A stretch of 64,000 bases of DNA from Amycolatopsis vancoresmycina (GTDB taxonomy: Bacteria; Actinomycetota; Actinomycetes; Mycobacteriales; Pseudonocardiaceae): NCBI RefSeq assembly GCF_000716785.1, contig NZ_JNYY01000027.1, forward strand, positions 1 through 64,000. The letters are read 5' to 3'. The translations under genes were made by a program, and so were the position numbers. Shown here piece by piece: positions 17,294-25,464 of this stretch; positions within the stretch are counted from its first letter, which is position 1, and each line of letters starts with the position of its first letter. The notes beneath the pieces are model-generated. The model ran no database searches. It was not told the origin of the DNA and saw nothing but the letters and a program-made list of their open reading frames with translations.

Positions 17294-18095
17294 GTTCTGG
17301 CTTCGGATCGGGGTTGCGGGGGGCTGCTGCGCGGAGGCCGTCCAGGGATGCCTGGGTTGATCTTGGGTTCAGTGCGTTCGAGGCCAACCTGAACAGCACC
17401 GCTCTCAGCAGGAGCTGCGGCCACTCCGGCAGGTGCGCCCAGCGTTCGAGCAGGTCGCGGCCCGCTCCGCCCCAGGCCAAGGCATCTACCGCGACGATTG
17501 CCGCGCCGTACTCGCCCGGGCGGTAATACGGCACGAAGTCGACTACTCCCGGGATGTCGTCGCCGTCGAACAGCAGGCCTGCTAGGAGCTCTCCGTGCGC
17601 CACCTGCGATGGAAGCTTGATCGGGCGGCGGGCGCCTGCCAGGACCTCGAACCAGCGGCCGCCCTTTGTCTCCTCCAGGGGGACCTCGTGTTCCTCCCAC
17701 GCCACTCGGTCGGCCACCGCGTCGACGTCGGTGCGGGCGTCCAGGAAGTCCGGGCGGGGTAGGCCCACCGTGGCCCGGTGCAGCTTCACCGCCGCCAGTA
17801 CCGAGGCGTCGCCGCGGTGTTCCGGGGTGCCCGGGATGAAGCGAGCCGCCGTCCAGCCGCCGACGATCCAGCGGCCGTCCGTTGAGCGGACCGGGCGCCC
17901 GACCCGCAGGCCCGGCTCACGGATGTAGTCCAGTGCGTGTGCGGTCCACAGTGTGCGGACCTTGTCCGTTACCGGCTTGAGCACCAGGTCACCGCAGCGC
18001 CATGCCGTCGAATCCGGCAGGCGTTCGGCGCCTTCGGTAGGGCCGCCGAAAGTTGCGCAGACGTGCGGCGGGGGGCGTTCGAGGGTTGACCTCAC
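17283..18095 (-). CDS. TIGR02569 family protein (kinase-like fold)
   Basis: 270 aa. Resembles the actinobacterial TIGR02569 family, whose M. tuberculosis member sits next to moeZ, as here. The sequence has features of an aminoglycoside-phosphotransferase-like fold: APHGEL-type segment reads VAHGELLAGLLFDG and a following VVDFVPYYRPG in place of the usual IDF metal-binding motif. Substrate is unknown. GTG at 18095 was chosen because homology (PPPHVCATFGG) starts immediately after; another GTG lies 9 nt further upstream. No strong Shine-Dalgarno precedes either. The gene is downstream of moeZ on the same strand with an 87-bp gap. Confidence 0.75.
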   Translation of the reverse strand: MRSTLERPPPHVCATFGGPTEGAERLPDSTAWRCGDLVLKPVTDKVRTLWTAHALDYIREPGLRVGRPVRSTDGRWIVGGWTAARFIPGTPEHRGDASVLAAVKLHRATVGLPRPDFLDARTDVDAVADRVAWEEHEVPLEETKGGRWFEVLAGARRPIKLPSQVAHGELLAGLLFDGDDIPGVVDFVPYYRPGEYGAAIVAVDALAWGGAGRDLLERWAHLPEWPQLLLRAVLFRLASNALNPRSTQASLDGLRAAAPRNPDPKPEHGR

Positions 18096-18182
18096 CGCCG
18101 TGACGTTACCCGGCCGGGTGTTCCACGAATGAGAAGACGCGCTGCTCACGCACGGTTTCCCGGCCGGGCCGAACACACACTC

Positions 18183-19358
18183 TCAGTAGGTCGGCAGGCT
18201 CGGGTCGATCTGCTTCGCCCAGGCGAGCACGCCGCCGCCGAGGTGCGTCGCGTCCTTGAAGCCGGCCGCGTGCAGGGCCGCCAGGGCCTCCGCCGACCGC
18301 GCACCCGACTTGCAGTGCAGCACGATCGGCTTGTCCTGCGGCAGCTCCGCCAGCGCCTCGCCCGAGAGGATGCGGTCCTTCGGGATCAGCGTCGCGCCCT
18401 TGATGTTGACGATCTCGTACTCGTGCGGCTCGCGGACGTCGATCAGGGCGAAGTTCTCGCCGCTGTCGAACTTGGCCTTGAGCTCGGCCGGGGTGATCGT
18501 GCTGCCCGACGCCGCCGTGGCAGCCTCGTCCGACACGACGCCGCAGAACGCCTCGTAGTCGATCAGCTCGGTGATCTTCGGCGTGTCCGGGTCCTTGCGG
18601 ATCTTGACCTCGCGGTACTTCATCTCCAGCGCGTCGTAGCTGATCAGGCGGCCGAGCAGCGGCTCGCCGATGCCGGTGATGAGCTTGATCGCCTCGGTCA
18701 CCATGATCGAGCCGATGGACGCGCACAGCACGCCCAGCACGCCACCCTCGGCGCACGACGGGACCATGCCCGGGGGCGGCGGCTCCGGGTAGAGGTCGCG
18801 GTAGTTGAGGCCCTTGCCGTTCGGCGCGTCCTCCCAGAACACGCTGACCTGGCCCTCGAACCGGAAGATCGAGCCCCAGACGTACGGCTTGCCCAGCAGC
18901 ACCGCCGCGTCGTTGACCAGGTAGCGCGTCGCGAAGTTGTCGGTGCCGTCGACGATCAGGTCGTACTGCTCGAAGATCTCCAGCGCGTTCGACGAGTCGA
19001 GCCGGTCGGTGTGCAGGTGCACCTTGACCAGCGGGTTGATCTCCGCGATCGACTCCTGCGCGGACGCGGCCTTGAGCTTGCCGACGTCGGACTGGCCGTG
19101 GATGACCTGGCGCTGCAGGTTCGACTCGTCCACGACGTCGAAGTCGACGATGCCGAGCGTGCCGACCCCGGCCGCGGCCAGGTACAGCAGCGCGGGGCTG
19201 CCGAGGCCGCCGGCCCCGATCACCAGGACCTTCGCGTTCTTCAGCCGCTTCTGCCCGTTCACCCCGACGTCGGGGATGATCAGGTGACGGCTGTACCGGG
19301 CCACCTCTTCCTTGGTGAGCTCGGCAGCCGGCTCGACGAGCGGCGGCAGTGCTGACAT
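18183..19358 (-). CDS. moeZ: Adenylyltransferase/sulfurtransferase MoeZ
   Basis: 391 aa. Residues 1-270 form a ThiF/MoeB E1-like domain with the ATP-binding VLVIGAGGLGSPALLYLA and DFDVVDESNLQRQ motifs; the rest is a rhodanese domain with active-site cysteine in HCKSGARS. MoeZ adenylates the C termini of sulfur-carrier proteins such as MoaD-like, CysO and ThiS and thiocarboxylates them, feeding molybdopterin, cysteine and thiamine or thioamide pathways. Molybdopterin supply links it functionally to nasA nearby. The internal cysteine region PSCAEGGVLGVLC is as in mycobacterial MoeZ. Start ATG at 19358 fits the family N terminus. Confidence 0.93.
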   Translation of the reverse strand: MSALPPLVEPAAELTKEEVARYSRHLIIPDVGVNGQKRLKNAKVLVIGAGGLGSPALLYLAAAGVGTLGIVDFDVVDESNLQRQVIHGQSDVGKLKAASAQESIAEINPLVKVHLHTDRLDSSNALEIFEQYDLIVDGTDNFATRYLVNDAAVLLGKPYVWGSIFRFEGQVSVFWEDAPNGKGLNYRDLYPEPPPPGMVPSCAEGGVLGVLCASIGSIMVTEAIKLITGIGEPLLGRLISYDALEMKYREVKIRKDPDTPKITELIDYEAFCGVVSDEAATAASGSTITPAELKAKFDSGENFALIDVREPHEYEIVNIKGATLIPKDRILSGEALAELPQDKPIVLHCKSGARSAEALAALHAAGFKDATHLGGGVLAWAKQIDPSLPTY

Positions 19359-19451
19359 GGGTCCTCCATCTCGCGCGCGTATCGCGTCCATCCCACTATG
19401 CACAACGCGCGCAGGCAAATATGCCTTCCCGCGTCCAAGGAGTGGGACGGC

Positions 19452-20684
19452 TCAGCCTTGCGGTGTGGGGTTCGGCCAGGAGTTGGTCTTGCAGATGCGG
19501 CCGTCCTTGGCCACCTTGCCCTTGTCGCCGCCGGGGATGTCGTTGAGCATCGACACGTAGTCGTCGGAGACGCCGAACGACTGCTGCATCATCACCGGCG
19601 CCGGCTGGTCGTTGCCGCCGCAGCCGACGTGCTGGTTGCCCAGTGCGTGCCCGACCTCGTGGTTGATGGCGTACTGCCGGTACCCGGTCATGTCGGGCCC
19701 GTACGCCTTGGCGCCGCGCACCCAGCGGGCCAGGTTGATCAGCACCCGGCCGAGGCTCTTGCGGTAGCACGAGGCTTCGAACTTGATCTGGAACCCGCAG
19801 GCGTCCGGCCGGTGCGTGGTCTCCGGCGTGGTGAGGCTCACCTTGAAGGACGGGTTCGGGAAGTTGCCGTCCACCCGCTGGAACGCGATCTTGCCGTCCC
19901 AGGTCCAGCCCTGGGCCGGGTTCGACAGCGTGCCCTGGACGGCCGTGGCGAAGGCGTCGTCACCGGCGTAGCTCGCCGGGTCGATGCCGTCCTCGACCTC
20001 GACGGTGTAGGTGTACAGCTTCCCGGTGCCGATCTTCGGGCCGCTGCCCGGCACGACGTGCCACTTGCCGGTGCCGGCCTGCGTGAACGGGATGCCCTCG
20101 GGCAGGTCCGCGGTCGGCACCTTGAGGTCGACCGGGGTGGCCGGGTTCTCCGGGATGGGCTGTTCGCCGTTGCCGTCGATCGCGCCGCCGGAGGAATCGC
20201 CGCCCGCCGATTCGACGCCGGCCGCCGACGCGCCGGTGCTCTGCTCGGCGATCGGCTGGGCCGGGCTGTTGGCCGTGTTGACCACGACCAGCACGGTCAG
20301 CACGACCAGGATCGGCAGGGCGTAGACGCGCCAGCCGTAGGTCTTGGTGAGCTTCGCAACGCCGGACTTCGGCGGCGGGTCCGCCTTCTCCCGCGCGACC
20401 GGCACGTCCGGCTTCCAGGAGGCGCTCAGCGGCTCGGCGCTGGTCCGCCTGCTGCCCGGGCGGTAACGGTCCTCGCCGACGCGCTGCGCCGGCGCCTTCG
20501 ACGGGCGGTACTGCCCGGTGCGCGGGGGGTCCGCGGGCTCCGGCGGCCGGCGGGCCGACGCGCGGTGCGGTGCCCGCCGATCCTCGCCTCGCGCGTCCTG
20601 CTTCACCCGGTCCACCGCACCAGGGTGCCACAGCGCCACCGAACCGTTATCGGCGACTGGCGGATCATCGAGTGAACCCGGCAT
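19452..20684 (-). CDS. DUF3152 membrane-anchored protein with metzincin-type zinc motif
   Basis: 410 aa. A charged, proline-rich cytoplasmic N terminus of about 110 residues, one membrane helix (VYALPILVVLTVLVVV), a Ser/Gly-rich linker, then an extracytoplasmic DUF3152 domain. That domain contains HEVGHALGNQH, an exact HExxHxxGxxH zinc-protease motif, followed by a methionine-containing VMMQQSF that could be the Met-turn. So a secreted-side metalloprotease is a reasonable inference, though the family is annotated only as DUF. It corresponds in position to Rv3207c next to moeZ. Start could be the ATG at 20684 (12 nt after the upstream hydrolase) or a later GTG. Confidence 0.82.
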   Translation of the reverse strand: MPGSLDDPPVADNGSVALWHPGAVDRVKQDARGEDRRAPHRASARRPPEPADPPRTGQYRPSKAPAQRVGEDRYRPGSRRTSAEPLSASWKPDVPVAREKADPPPKSGVAKLTKTYGWRVYALPILVVLTVLVVVNTANSPAQPIAEQSTGASAAGVESAGGDSSGGAIDGNGEQPIPENPATPVDLKVPTADLPEGIPFTQAGTGKWHVVPGSGPKIGTGKLYTYTVEVEDGIDPASYAGDDAFATAVQGTLSNPAQGWTWDGKIAFQRVDGNFPNPSFKVSLTTPETTHRPDACGFQIKFEASCYRKSLGRVLINLARWVRGAKAYGPDMTGYRQYAINHEVGHALGNQHVGCGGNDQPAPVMMQQSFGVSDDYVSMLNDIPGGDKGKVAKDGRICKTNSWPNPTPQG

Positions 20685-20696
20685 CCCCCGATCGGG

Positions 20697-21674
20697 CTAC
20701 CAGGTGCCCGCTTCGACGTGCTCCCACATGCCCAGCACGGCCTTCGCGACGACGACCGGGCGTTCCATCTGCGCCACGTGCCCGGTGCGCGGGAGCACCA
20801 GCAGCCGGGCCCGCGGGATCGCCCGCGCGGTCCGCGCCGCGCGCTTCACCGAGATGACGCGGTCCTGCCGCCCCCAGACCACCAGCGTCGGCGCCCGGAC
20901 GAGCGGCGCGACCGACCACAGCGACGCCTTCCCCAGCGTCGACCACGCGCGGAAGATCGCGAAGGTGCTGCGGGCCATCGCCGGAGCGGCCCAGGCGAAA
21001 CCGGCGCGGGCCCCGTGTTCCTCGGTCAGCTCGTCGAGCCGGCTGTCCGGGAACCGGGACGGGTCGGCGAAGCACAGCTTGATGACCTGCGCGGCGCGCT
21101 CCCGCGGCCCGAGCGCGGCCAGCTGCGCCCGCACGCGCGCGCCGACCAGCGGCAGGTAGGCGAACGCCATCCGCGGGTCCGACAGCCGCCGCGGGTCGAG
21201 GCGCAGGTCGGGCACGGCGGGCGAAATGAGCGTCAGCGTCTCGACCAGCTCCGGCCGCTGCGCCGCGACGAGCAGCGCGATCGCCCCGCCCATGGAGTTG
21301 CCGAACAGGTGCACCCGCCCGCCGCACTTCTCGACGTGCCGCACCACGACGTCCGCGTGCGCCTGGAGCGTGAAGTCGAAGCCGTCCTCGGGCTCGGAGT
21401 AGCCGAACCCCGGCAGGTCGATGGCGGAGCCGCCGGCCACCGGGGCGAGCAGCGCGGCCAGGTCGGTCCAGTTCGTCGACGAGCCGCCGAGGCCGTGCAC
21501 GTAGACGGCGGGCACGCCGTCCGGGCCCGGCGTGCGCCGGACGTGCAGCCGGGCGGTGCCGACCTCCTCGAAGGCGGCGGGCCACGGCGGCGGGACCGGG
21601 TCGAGCGAGGGCAACGCCCTGGTCGAGAGGGGCACGTGGGTCAGCGGCGCCCGCGCCGGCACGGGGGTGTTCAC
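20697..21674 (-). CDS. Alpha/beta hydrolase
   Basis: 325-aa alpha/beta hydrolase. The oxyanion region VYVHGLGGSS, nucleophile elbow GNSMGG, acid region WGRQDRVIS and catalytic histidine in PRTGHVAQME are all visible, so it should be active as an esterase, lipase or related hydrolase. No signal peptide. Substrate cannot be told from sequence. GTG start at 21674. It lies upstream of the DUF3152 gene on the same strand with a 12-nt gap and is divergent from a TetR gene that may control it. Confidence 0.85.
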   Translation of the reverse strand: MNTPVPARAPLTHVPLSTRALPSLDPVPPPWPAAFEEVGTARLHVRRTPGPDGVPAVYVHGLGGSSTNWTDLAALLAPVAGGSAIDLPGFGYSEPEDGFDFTLQAHADVVVRHVEKCGGRVHLFGNSMGGAIALLVAAQRPELVETLTLISPAVPDLRLDPRRLSDPRMAFAYLPLVGARVRAQLAALGPRERAAQVIKLCFADPSRFPDSRLDELTEEHGARAGFAWAAPAMARSTFAIFRAWSTLGKASLWSVAPLVRAPTLVVWGRQDRVISVKRAARTARAIPRARLLVLPRTGHVAQMERPVVVAKAVLGMWEHVEAGTW

Positions 21675-21788
21675 GGATCCAGAATGCCCGACCCTTGGCG
21701 CGGCACACGTACCGGCGAGTAATCTTCAGGGCGACTTCACGCGGTGGCGACCCCGCCCGTCGAAGAAGAGATGACGGGAGGACGAAGC

Positions 21789-22415
21789 ATGACGGAGATG
21801 ACGCGGCTGCAGCAACGTGGGGTGCGGCTGCCCCGGACCGAGCGCCGGGCCCAGCTCCTCGCCGCGGCGCAGCGGGTCTTCGCCGAAAACGGTTACCACG
21901 CCGCCGCGATGGACGAGATCGCCGAGGTCGCGGGCGTCTCGAAGCCCGTGCTGTACCAGCACTTCCCCGGCAAGCTCGATCTGTACATCGCGCTGCTGGA
22001 GAGCCACGTCGACGAGCTGGTCAAGCGCGTCCAGAACGCACTGGACTCGACGACGGAGAACAAGCAGCGCGTCCCGGCGACGGTGGGCGCGTTCTTCGAC
22101 TTCGTCAGCAACGACGCCGGCGCGTTCCGGATGGTGTTCGAGTCGGACCTGCGCGGCGAGCCGGCGGTCCAGGAAGCGGTCGACCGGGCGACGTCGGCGA
22201 GCGTGGACGCGATCACCGAGACGATCACCGCGGACGCCGGCCTCGACGAAGACAAAGCGCGCCTGCTGGCCGTCGGCCTGGTCGGGATGAGCCAGGTCAG
22301 CGCCCGGTTCTGGCTGGCCCACCACCAGTCGATGAGCCGCGAGGAAGCGGTGGCACTGACGGCCAACCTCGCCTGGCGCGGCATCGGCGGCGGCTTCCCG
22401 CTCAAGGACTCCTGA
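21789..22415 (+). CDS. TetR family regulator (Rv3208-like)
   Basis: 208 aa. N-terminal TetR helix-turn-helix is clear (FAENGYHAAAMDEIAEVAGV, then SKPVLYQHFPGKLDLY). The C-terminal helical domain is the size of the family. GGGAGGACG precedes the ATG at 21789. Position between an alpha/beta hydrolase and the DUF3107/rhlE block parallels Rv3208 in mycobacteria. It is divergent from the hydrolase-DUF3152 pair, which are candidate targets. Followed by a strong hairpin at 22422-22453. Ligand unknown. Confidence 0.9.
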   Translation: MTEMTRLQQRGVRLPRTERRAQLLAAAQRVFAENGYHAAAMDEIAEVAGVSKPVLYQHFPGKLDLYIALLESHVDELVKRVQNALDSTTENKQRVPATVGAFFDFVSNDAGAFRMVFESDLRGEPAVQEAVDRATSASVDAITETITADAGLDEDKARLLAVGLVGMSQVSARFWLAHHQSMSREEAVALTANLAWRGIGGGFPLKDS

Positions 22416-22421
22416 CCGGCA

Positions 22422-22453
22422 GGCGGCGGCACTCCCCTGAAAGTGCCGCCGCC
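22422..22453. terminator. Bidirectional terminator hairpin
   Basis: Twelve-bp perfect stem GGCGGCGGCACT / AGTGCCGCCGCC with an 8-nt loop, between the convergent TetR and hydrolase genes. There is no T-tract, as is common in high-GC actinobacteria. Confidence 0.85.
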
Positions 22454-22461
22454 GGCCGGAA

Positions 22462-23355
22462 TCAGCGGACGGCGGCGCGGACCAGGGCGCTGATCCGGCG
22501 CGCCACCTCGTAGGGGCGTTCCTGCGGGAGCATGTGCCCGGCGCCCGGGAACCGGACGAACTCCGCGTGCGGCAGCTCGTCCGCGATCACCTTCGCGTGC
22601 GCCAGCGGGCACAGCCGGTCCCGCTCCCCCGCCAGCACCACCGACGGCACGTCGCAGAGCGCGCCCAGGCCGCCGACGCCGCGGTGCGCCGCGATCGCGT
22701 CCAGGAACAGCCCCGCACTCGCCGGATGCGCGCGCAGCAGCTGCTCGACGACGCTGTCCACCTGCTCGCGGCCCGGGCGCAGGCCGAACACCAGCCGCCG
22801 GGCCCCCGACCGGACCATGCCCGGCCGCAGCCGCAGCGTGTCGCTCCGAAGTCCCGCCAGCAGCTTCGCCACCCGCGGCTCGAACCGTGTCACGCTCCGG
22901 CCCACCAGCCCGGGGAAGCCGAGGGTCAGCTTGTCCATGTCGCCGGACGACGTCGCGACGAACGCCGCGCCCGCCAGCCGCGACGCGACCAGCTCCGGGT
23001 GCCGTTCGGCGAGCACCATCAGCGTCATGCCGCCCATCGAATGCCCGGCCAGCACCAGCGGCCCGTCGGGGACGCGGTCGGCGATCAGCTCGGCGAGGTC
23101 GTCGGCGAGGCGGGCGATCGTGGCGCCACCGGGCCGGGCGGGCGTGGAAAAGCCGTGCCCGCGCAGGTCGTAGCGCAGGACCCGCAGGCCGGGGTCGAGC
23201 TGCGGCAGCACGAAGTCCCACGTCCGGTGGTCCTGCGTCCAGCCGTGCACCAGCACCAGCGTCACCGCCGAGTCGGCGGGCCCGGACTGCGAGACGTGCA
23301 GCGCGGCGCCGTCGCTCGTGACGAACCGGTGCGCGGGCGAGACGACGGCGGTCAT
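22462..23355 (-). CDS. Alpha/beta hydrolase
   Basis: 297-aa alpha/beta hydrolase with VLVHGWTQDHRTW at the oxyanion hole, nucleophile elbow GHSMGG, acid in LAGERDRLCP and histidine in PGAGHMLPQE. Start ATG at 23355 overlaps the stop of the upstream AurF-like oxygenase gene by 4 nt, so the two are translationally coupled and probably act on the same substrate class. The downstream end faces the Rv3208-like TetR gene across a terminator. Substrate unknown; lipid or acyl ester is plausible given the family. Confidence 0.87.
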   Translation of the reverse strand: MTAVVSPAHRFVTSDGAALHVSQSGPADSAVTLVLVHGWTQDHRTWDFVLPQLDPGLRVLRYDLRGHGFSTPARPGGATIARLADDLAELIADRVPDGPLVLAGHSMGGMTLMVLAERHPELVASRLAGAAFVATSSGDMDKLTLGFPGLVGRSVTRFEPRVAKLLAGLRSDTLRLRPGMVRSGARRLVFGLRPGREQVDSVVEQLLRAHPASAGLFLDAIAAHRGVGGLGALCDVPSVVLAGERDRLCPLAHAKVIADELPHAEFVRFPGAGHMLPQERPYEVARRISALVRAAVR

Positions 23356-24260
23356 CGGCCCGCCGGCAGCAGGAAGGACTTGCGCCAGAAGTACTTCCCC
23401 GGCAGCCCGACCAGCCCGGACTCCTGAAGGAACGGCATGATCTTCTCCCCCGCCCACGCGATCGTCCCCTGCCAGTGCGGGTTGTTCAGTGCCGCCTCGA
23501 CGCCGTCGCGCGGCCGGATGCCGACCGCCTTGTAGACGTCCGGGTTGATGAACGCCCGCGTCACGAAGTACGAGATGAGCGCGATGATGAACTGCTGGTA
23601 GGCGATCTCGGCCTTCGACAGCTTCGCCATGCCGCGCGTCACCTCTTCGCGGGCGAAGGTGACGTGCCGGGCCTCTTCCAGGACGTGGATCCGGTTGACC
23701 ATCCGGACCAGCGGCTGCACGCCTTCGTCGTTCATCTGCTCGCGCTGCAGCCGGTCCAGGACCTCCTCGGCGACCAGGATCGCGCCGTAGCGCGCCGGGC
23801 CGTAGGAGATCGTCGGCATCAGCTTCGCGAGCTTCCGCAGCCACGGCACCGGGCCGTAGGCGGGGCAGCCGATGCGCGCCGCCATCCGCGCGAACATCGT
23901 CGAGTGGCGGCATTCGTCGGCGATCTCGGTGAGCGCGAACTGGGCGTGCGCGGACGTCGGGTCCTGTTCGTAGACCTCCTTGAGCAGCATCTGCATGAGG
24001 AGGATCTCGAACCAGAGCCCGGTGGTCGCGACGCTCGCGACCTCGTGCTTGCCCAGCTCGATGCGCTGGTCGGGGGTCAGCTTGTCCCAGAGGTCGGTTC
24101 CGTAGAGGGAGGAGCGCTCTTCGAGGATGAACCGCTTGCCCTCGACCAGCGGCGCGGTCCAGTCGATGTCGACGTCGGGGTCGTAGAACTTGTTCGCCGA
24201 CGACTTCAGCAGGCGGTCCGCGGTCTTTTCGCGGTCCGGTTCCTTCAGCGTCCGCGTCAT
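23352..24260 (-). CDS. AurF-like diiron oxygenase (DUF3066/PABA N-oxygenase family)
   Basis: 302 aa, helical. Two metal-binding segments of an AurF-type diiron site can be seen: EIADECRHSTMFARM and VLEEARHVTFAREE, plus further glutamates in IELGKHEVAS and LVAEEVLDRL. AurF oxidises arylamines; many actinobacterial relatives have unknown substrates. The ATG at 24260 is preferred because AGGGG lies 8 nt upstream; a GTG nine nt earlier is the alternative. It is divergent from a TetR gene with a palindromic operator between them, so it is likely repressed by that TetR. Overlaps the downstream hydrolase gene by 4 nt. Confidence 0.85.
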   Translation of the reverse strand: MTRTLKEPDREKTADRLLKSSANKFYDPDVDIDWTAPLVEGKRFILEERSSLYGTDLWDKLTPDQRIELGKHEVASVATTGLWFEILLMQMLLKEVYEQDPTSAHAQFALTEIADECRHSTMFARMAARIGCPAYGPVPWLRKLAKLMPTISYGPARYGAILVAEEVLDRLQREQMNDEGVQPLVRMVNRIHVLEEARHVTFAREEVTRGMAKLSKAEIAYQQFIIALISYFVTRAFINPDVYKAVGIRPRDGVEAALNNPHWQGTIAWAGEKIMPFLQESGLVGLPGKYFWRKSFLLPAGR

Positions 24261-24282
24261 TGCCGACACCCCTTCCGGATGT

Positions 24283-24305
24283 GTAACTTGAGGTAACAGT
24301 TACCT
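24283..24305. promoter_or_regulatory. TetR operator in divergent promoter
   Basis: Perfect palindrome AGGTAAC-A-GTTACCT at 24291-24305, with an additional GTAAC half-site at 24283-24287. It lies between the AurF-like gene (start 24260) and the TetR gene (start 24315), the usual place for a TetR site repressing both directions. Confidence 0.7.
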
Positions 24306-24314
24306 GTGCGTAGC

Positions 24315-25085
24315 ATGACCCCCGTGATCGAACGTGTCAAGCGCTCAGGCAAGCAGCCCGGCAAGTCCTCCCGCGGCGAGGAAGCGACCGGCGACGCCCG
24401 GCGCGACCGCTGGCGCAAGCACCGGATCGCGCGGCGCAAGGAGTTCGTCGAAGCCGCGCTGCGGGCGCTCGACACGCACGGCCCGGACCTCGGCATGGAG
24501 GACGTCGCCGCGGAAGCCGGCGTCACGAAACCGGTGCTGTACCGGCACTTCGACGACAAGGCCGATCTCTACGTGGCGCTCGGCCAGCGCGGCACCGAGA
24601 TCCTCTTCGAGCGGCTGATCCCGGCGATCAACGCCGAGCTGGCCCCGGTCCCGCGGATCCGGATGGCCCTGGACGCGTTCTTCACCGTGATCGAGGAGCA
24701 CCCGAACCTGTACCGGCTGCTGGCGCACGGGCGGCCGGAGAAGCCGGTGTCGTCGGACGTCGTGGCCGAGGACAAGGAACTGATCGCGAGCGCGCTGACC
24801 GCGCTGCTCGGCGACTACATGCGGATGTTCAACATGGACTCCGGCGCGGCCGAGCCGTGGGCGCACGGCATCGTCGGCATGGTCCAGAACACCGGCGAGT
24901 GGTGGCTGGACCGCCGTTCGATGAGCCGCGACGCGGTCGTGGAGTACCTGACGCAGATCATCTGGGCGGCGATCGACGGGCTGACCCGCCAGAACGGCGT
25001 GGTCATCGACCCGAACCAGCCCCTGGAAGCCAACAAGGTGGTCCAGCTGGGCCGCGCCTCGGACGCGTTGGAGGAAACGTCATGA
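24315..25085 (+). CDS. TetR family regulator
   Basis: 256 aa. A basic N-terminal arm of about 30 residues precedes the TetR HTH (LDTHGPDLGMEDVAAEAGVT then KPVLYRHFDDKADLY). The C-terminal domain is of a type common among lipid-metabolism TetR regulators. The ATG at 24315 or a GTG at 24306 or 24324 could start it; there is no Shine-Dalgarno, so the message may be leaderless. Its stop overlaps the DUF4873 start by 4 nt. The palindrome immediately upstream suggests autoregulation together with repression of the AurF-like and hydrolase genes. Confidence 0.88.
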   Translation: MTPVIERVKRSGKQPGKSSRGEEATGDARRDRWRKHRIARRKEFVEAALRALDTHGPDLGMEDVAAEAGVTKPVLYRHFDDKADLYVALGQRGTEILFERLIPAINAELAPVPRIRMALDAFFTVIEEHPNLYRLLAHGRPEKPVSSDVVAEDKELIASALTALLGDYMRMFNMDSGAAEPWAHGIVGMVQNTGEWWLDRRSMSRDAVVEYLTQIIWAAIDGLTRQNGVVIDPNQPLEANKVVQLGRASDALEETS

Positions 25086-25399
25086 GCGAGCACGACGAAG
25101 ACGGCTACAGCGGCGAAGCCACCCTGGTGGTGGACGGCGTTTCCCTGGCGGCGACGGTCGAGCTGCGCGGCTACTTCCAGCCGATCGACGGCTACTACCG
25201 CTGGTACGGCCGGGTGGCGGTGAACGACGAGCTGACCCGCCTGGCGGGCGGCAAGAAGAAGGCCGTCTCCATCCAGGCGGGCGCCCACTCGGCGACGGGC
25301 GAGCTGTCGGACCCGGACCCGTGGGGCCGCTACCGGATCACGGGCACGAGCACACCGCCGTTCCACGTCCCGACGACGCTCGAGGAACTCAACGCCTGA
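25082..25399 (+). CDS. DUF4873 domain protein
   Basis: 105 aa, resembles DUF4873, a small beta-rich domain of unknown function that also occurs fused to or near flavin monooxygenases. Features: GYSGEATLVVDGVSLAATVE followed by YYRWYGRV and a RYRITGTSTPPF segment. ATG overlaps the TetR stop (ATGA), so it is co-expressed with its regulator. The oxygenase on the other side of the shared operator makes a role in the same oxidative pathway plausible; this is inference. Confidence 0.78.
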   Translation: MSEHDEDGYSGEATLVVDGVSLAATVELRGYFQPIDGYYRWYGRVAVNDELTRLAGGKKKAVSIQAGAHSATGELSDPDPWGRYRITGTSTPPFHVPTTLEELNA

Positions 25400-25402
25400 T
25401 GC

Positions 25403-25451
25403 CGCGAATGACTCATTCGGGACCTCGGAGGTCCCGAATGAGTCATTCGCG
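25403..25451. repeat. Family B palindrome, 23-bp stem
   Basis: Perfect 23-bp arms (25403-25425 and 25429-25451) with a 3-nt loop, built around CGAATGACTCATTCG, the same core as the tandem repeat at 1-90 and the hairpin at 37960-38012. Lies between the convergent DUF4873 and PPOX genes, so it may act as a bidirectional terminator, but its sequence conservation across sites suggests a dispersed repeat. Confidence 0.92.
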
Positions 25452-25464
25452 ACCTTCCAGGCCG

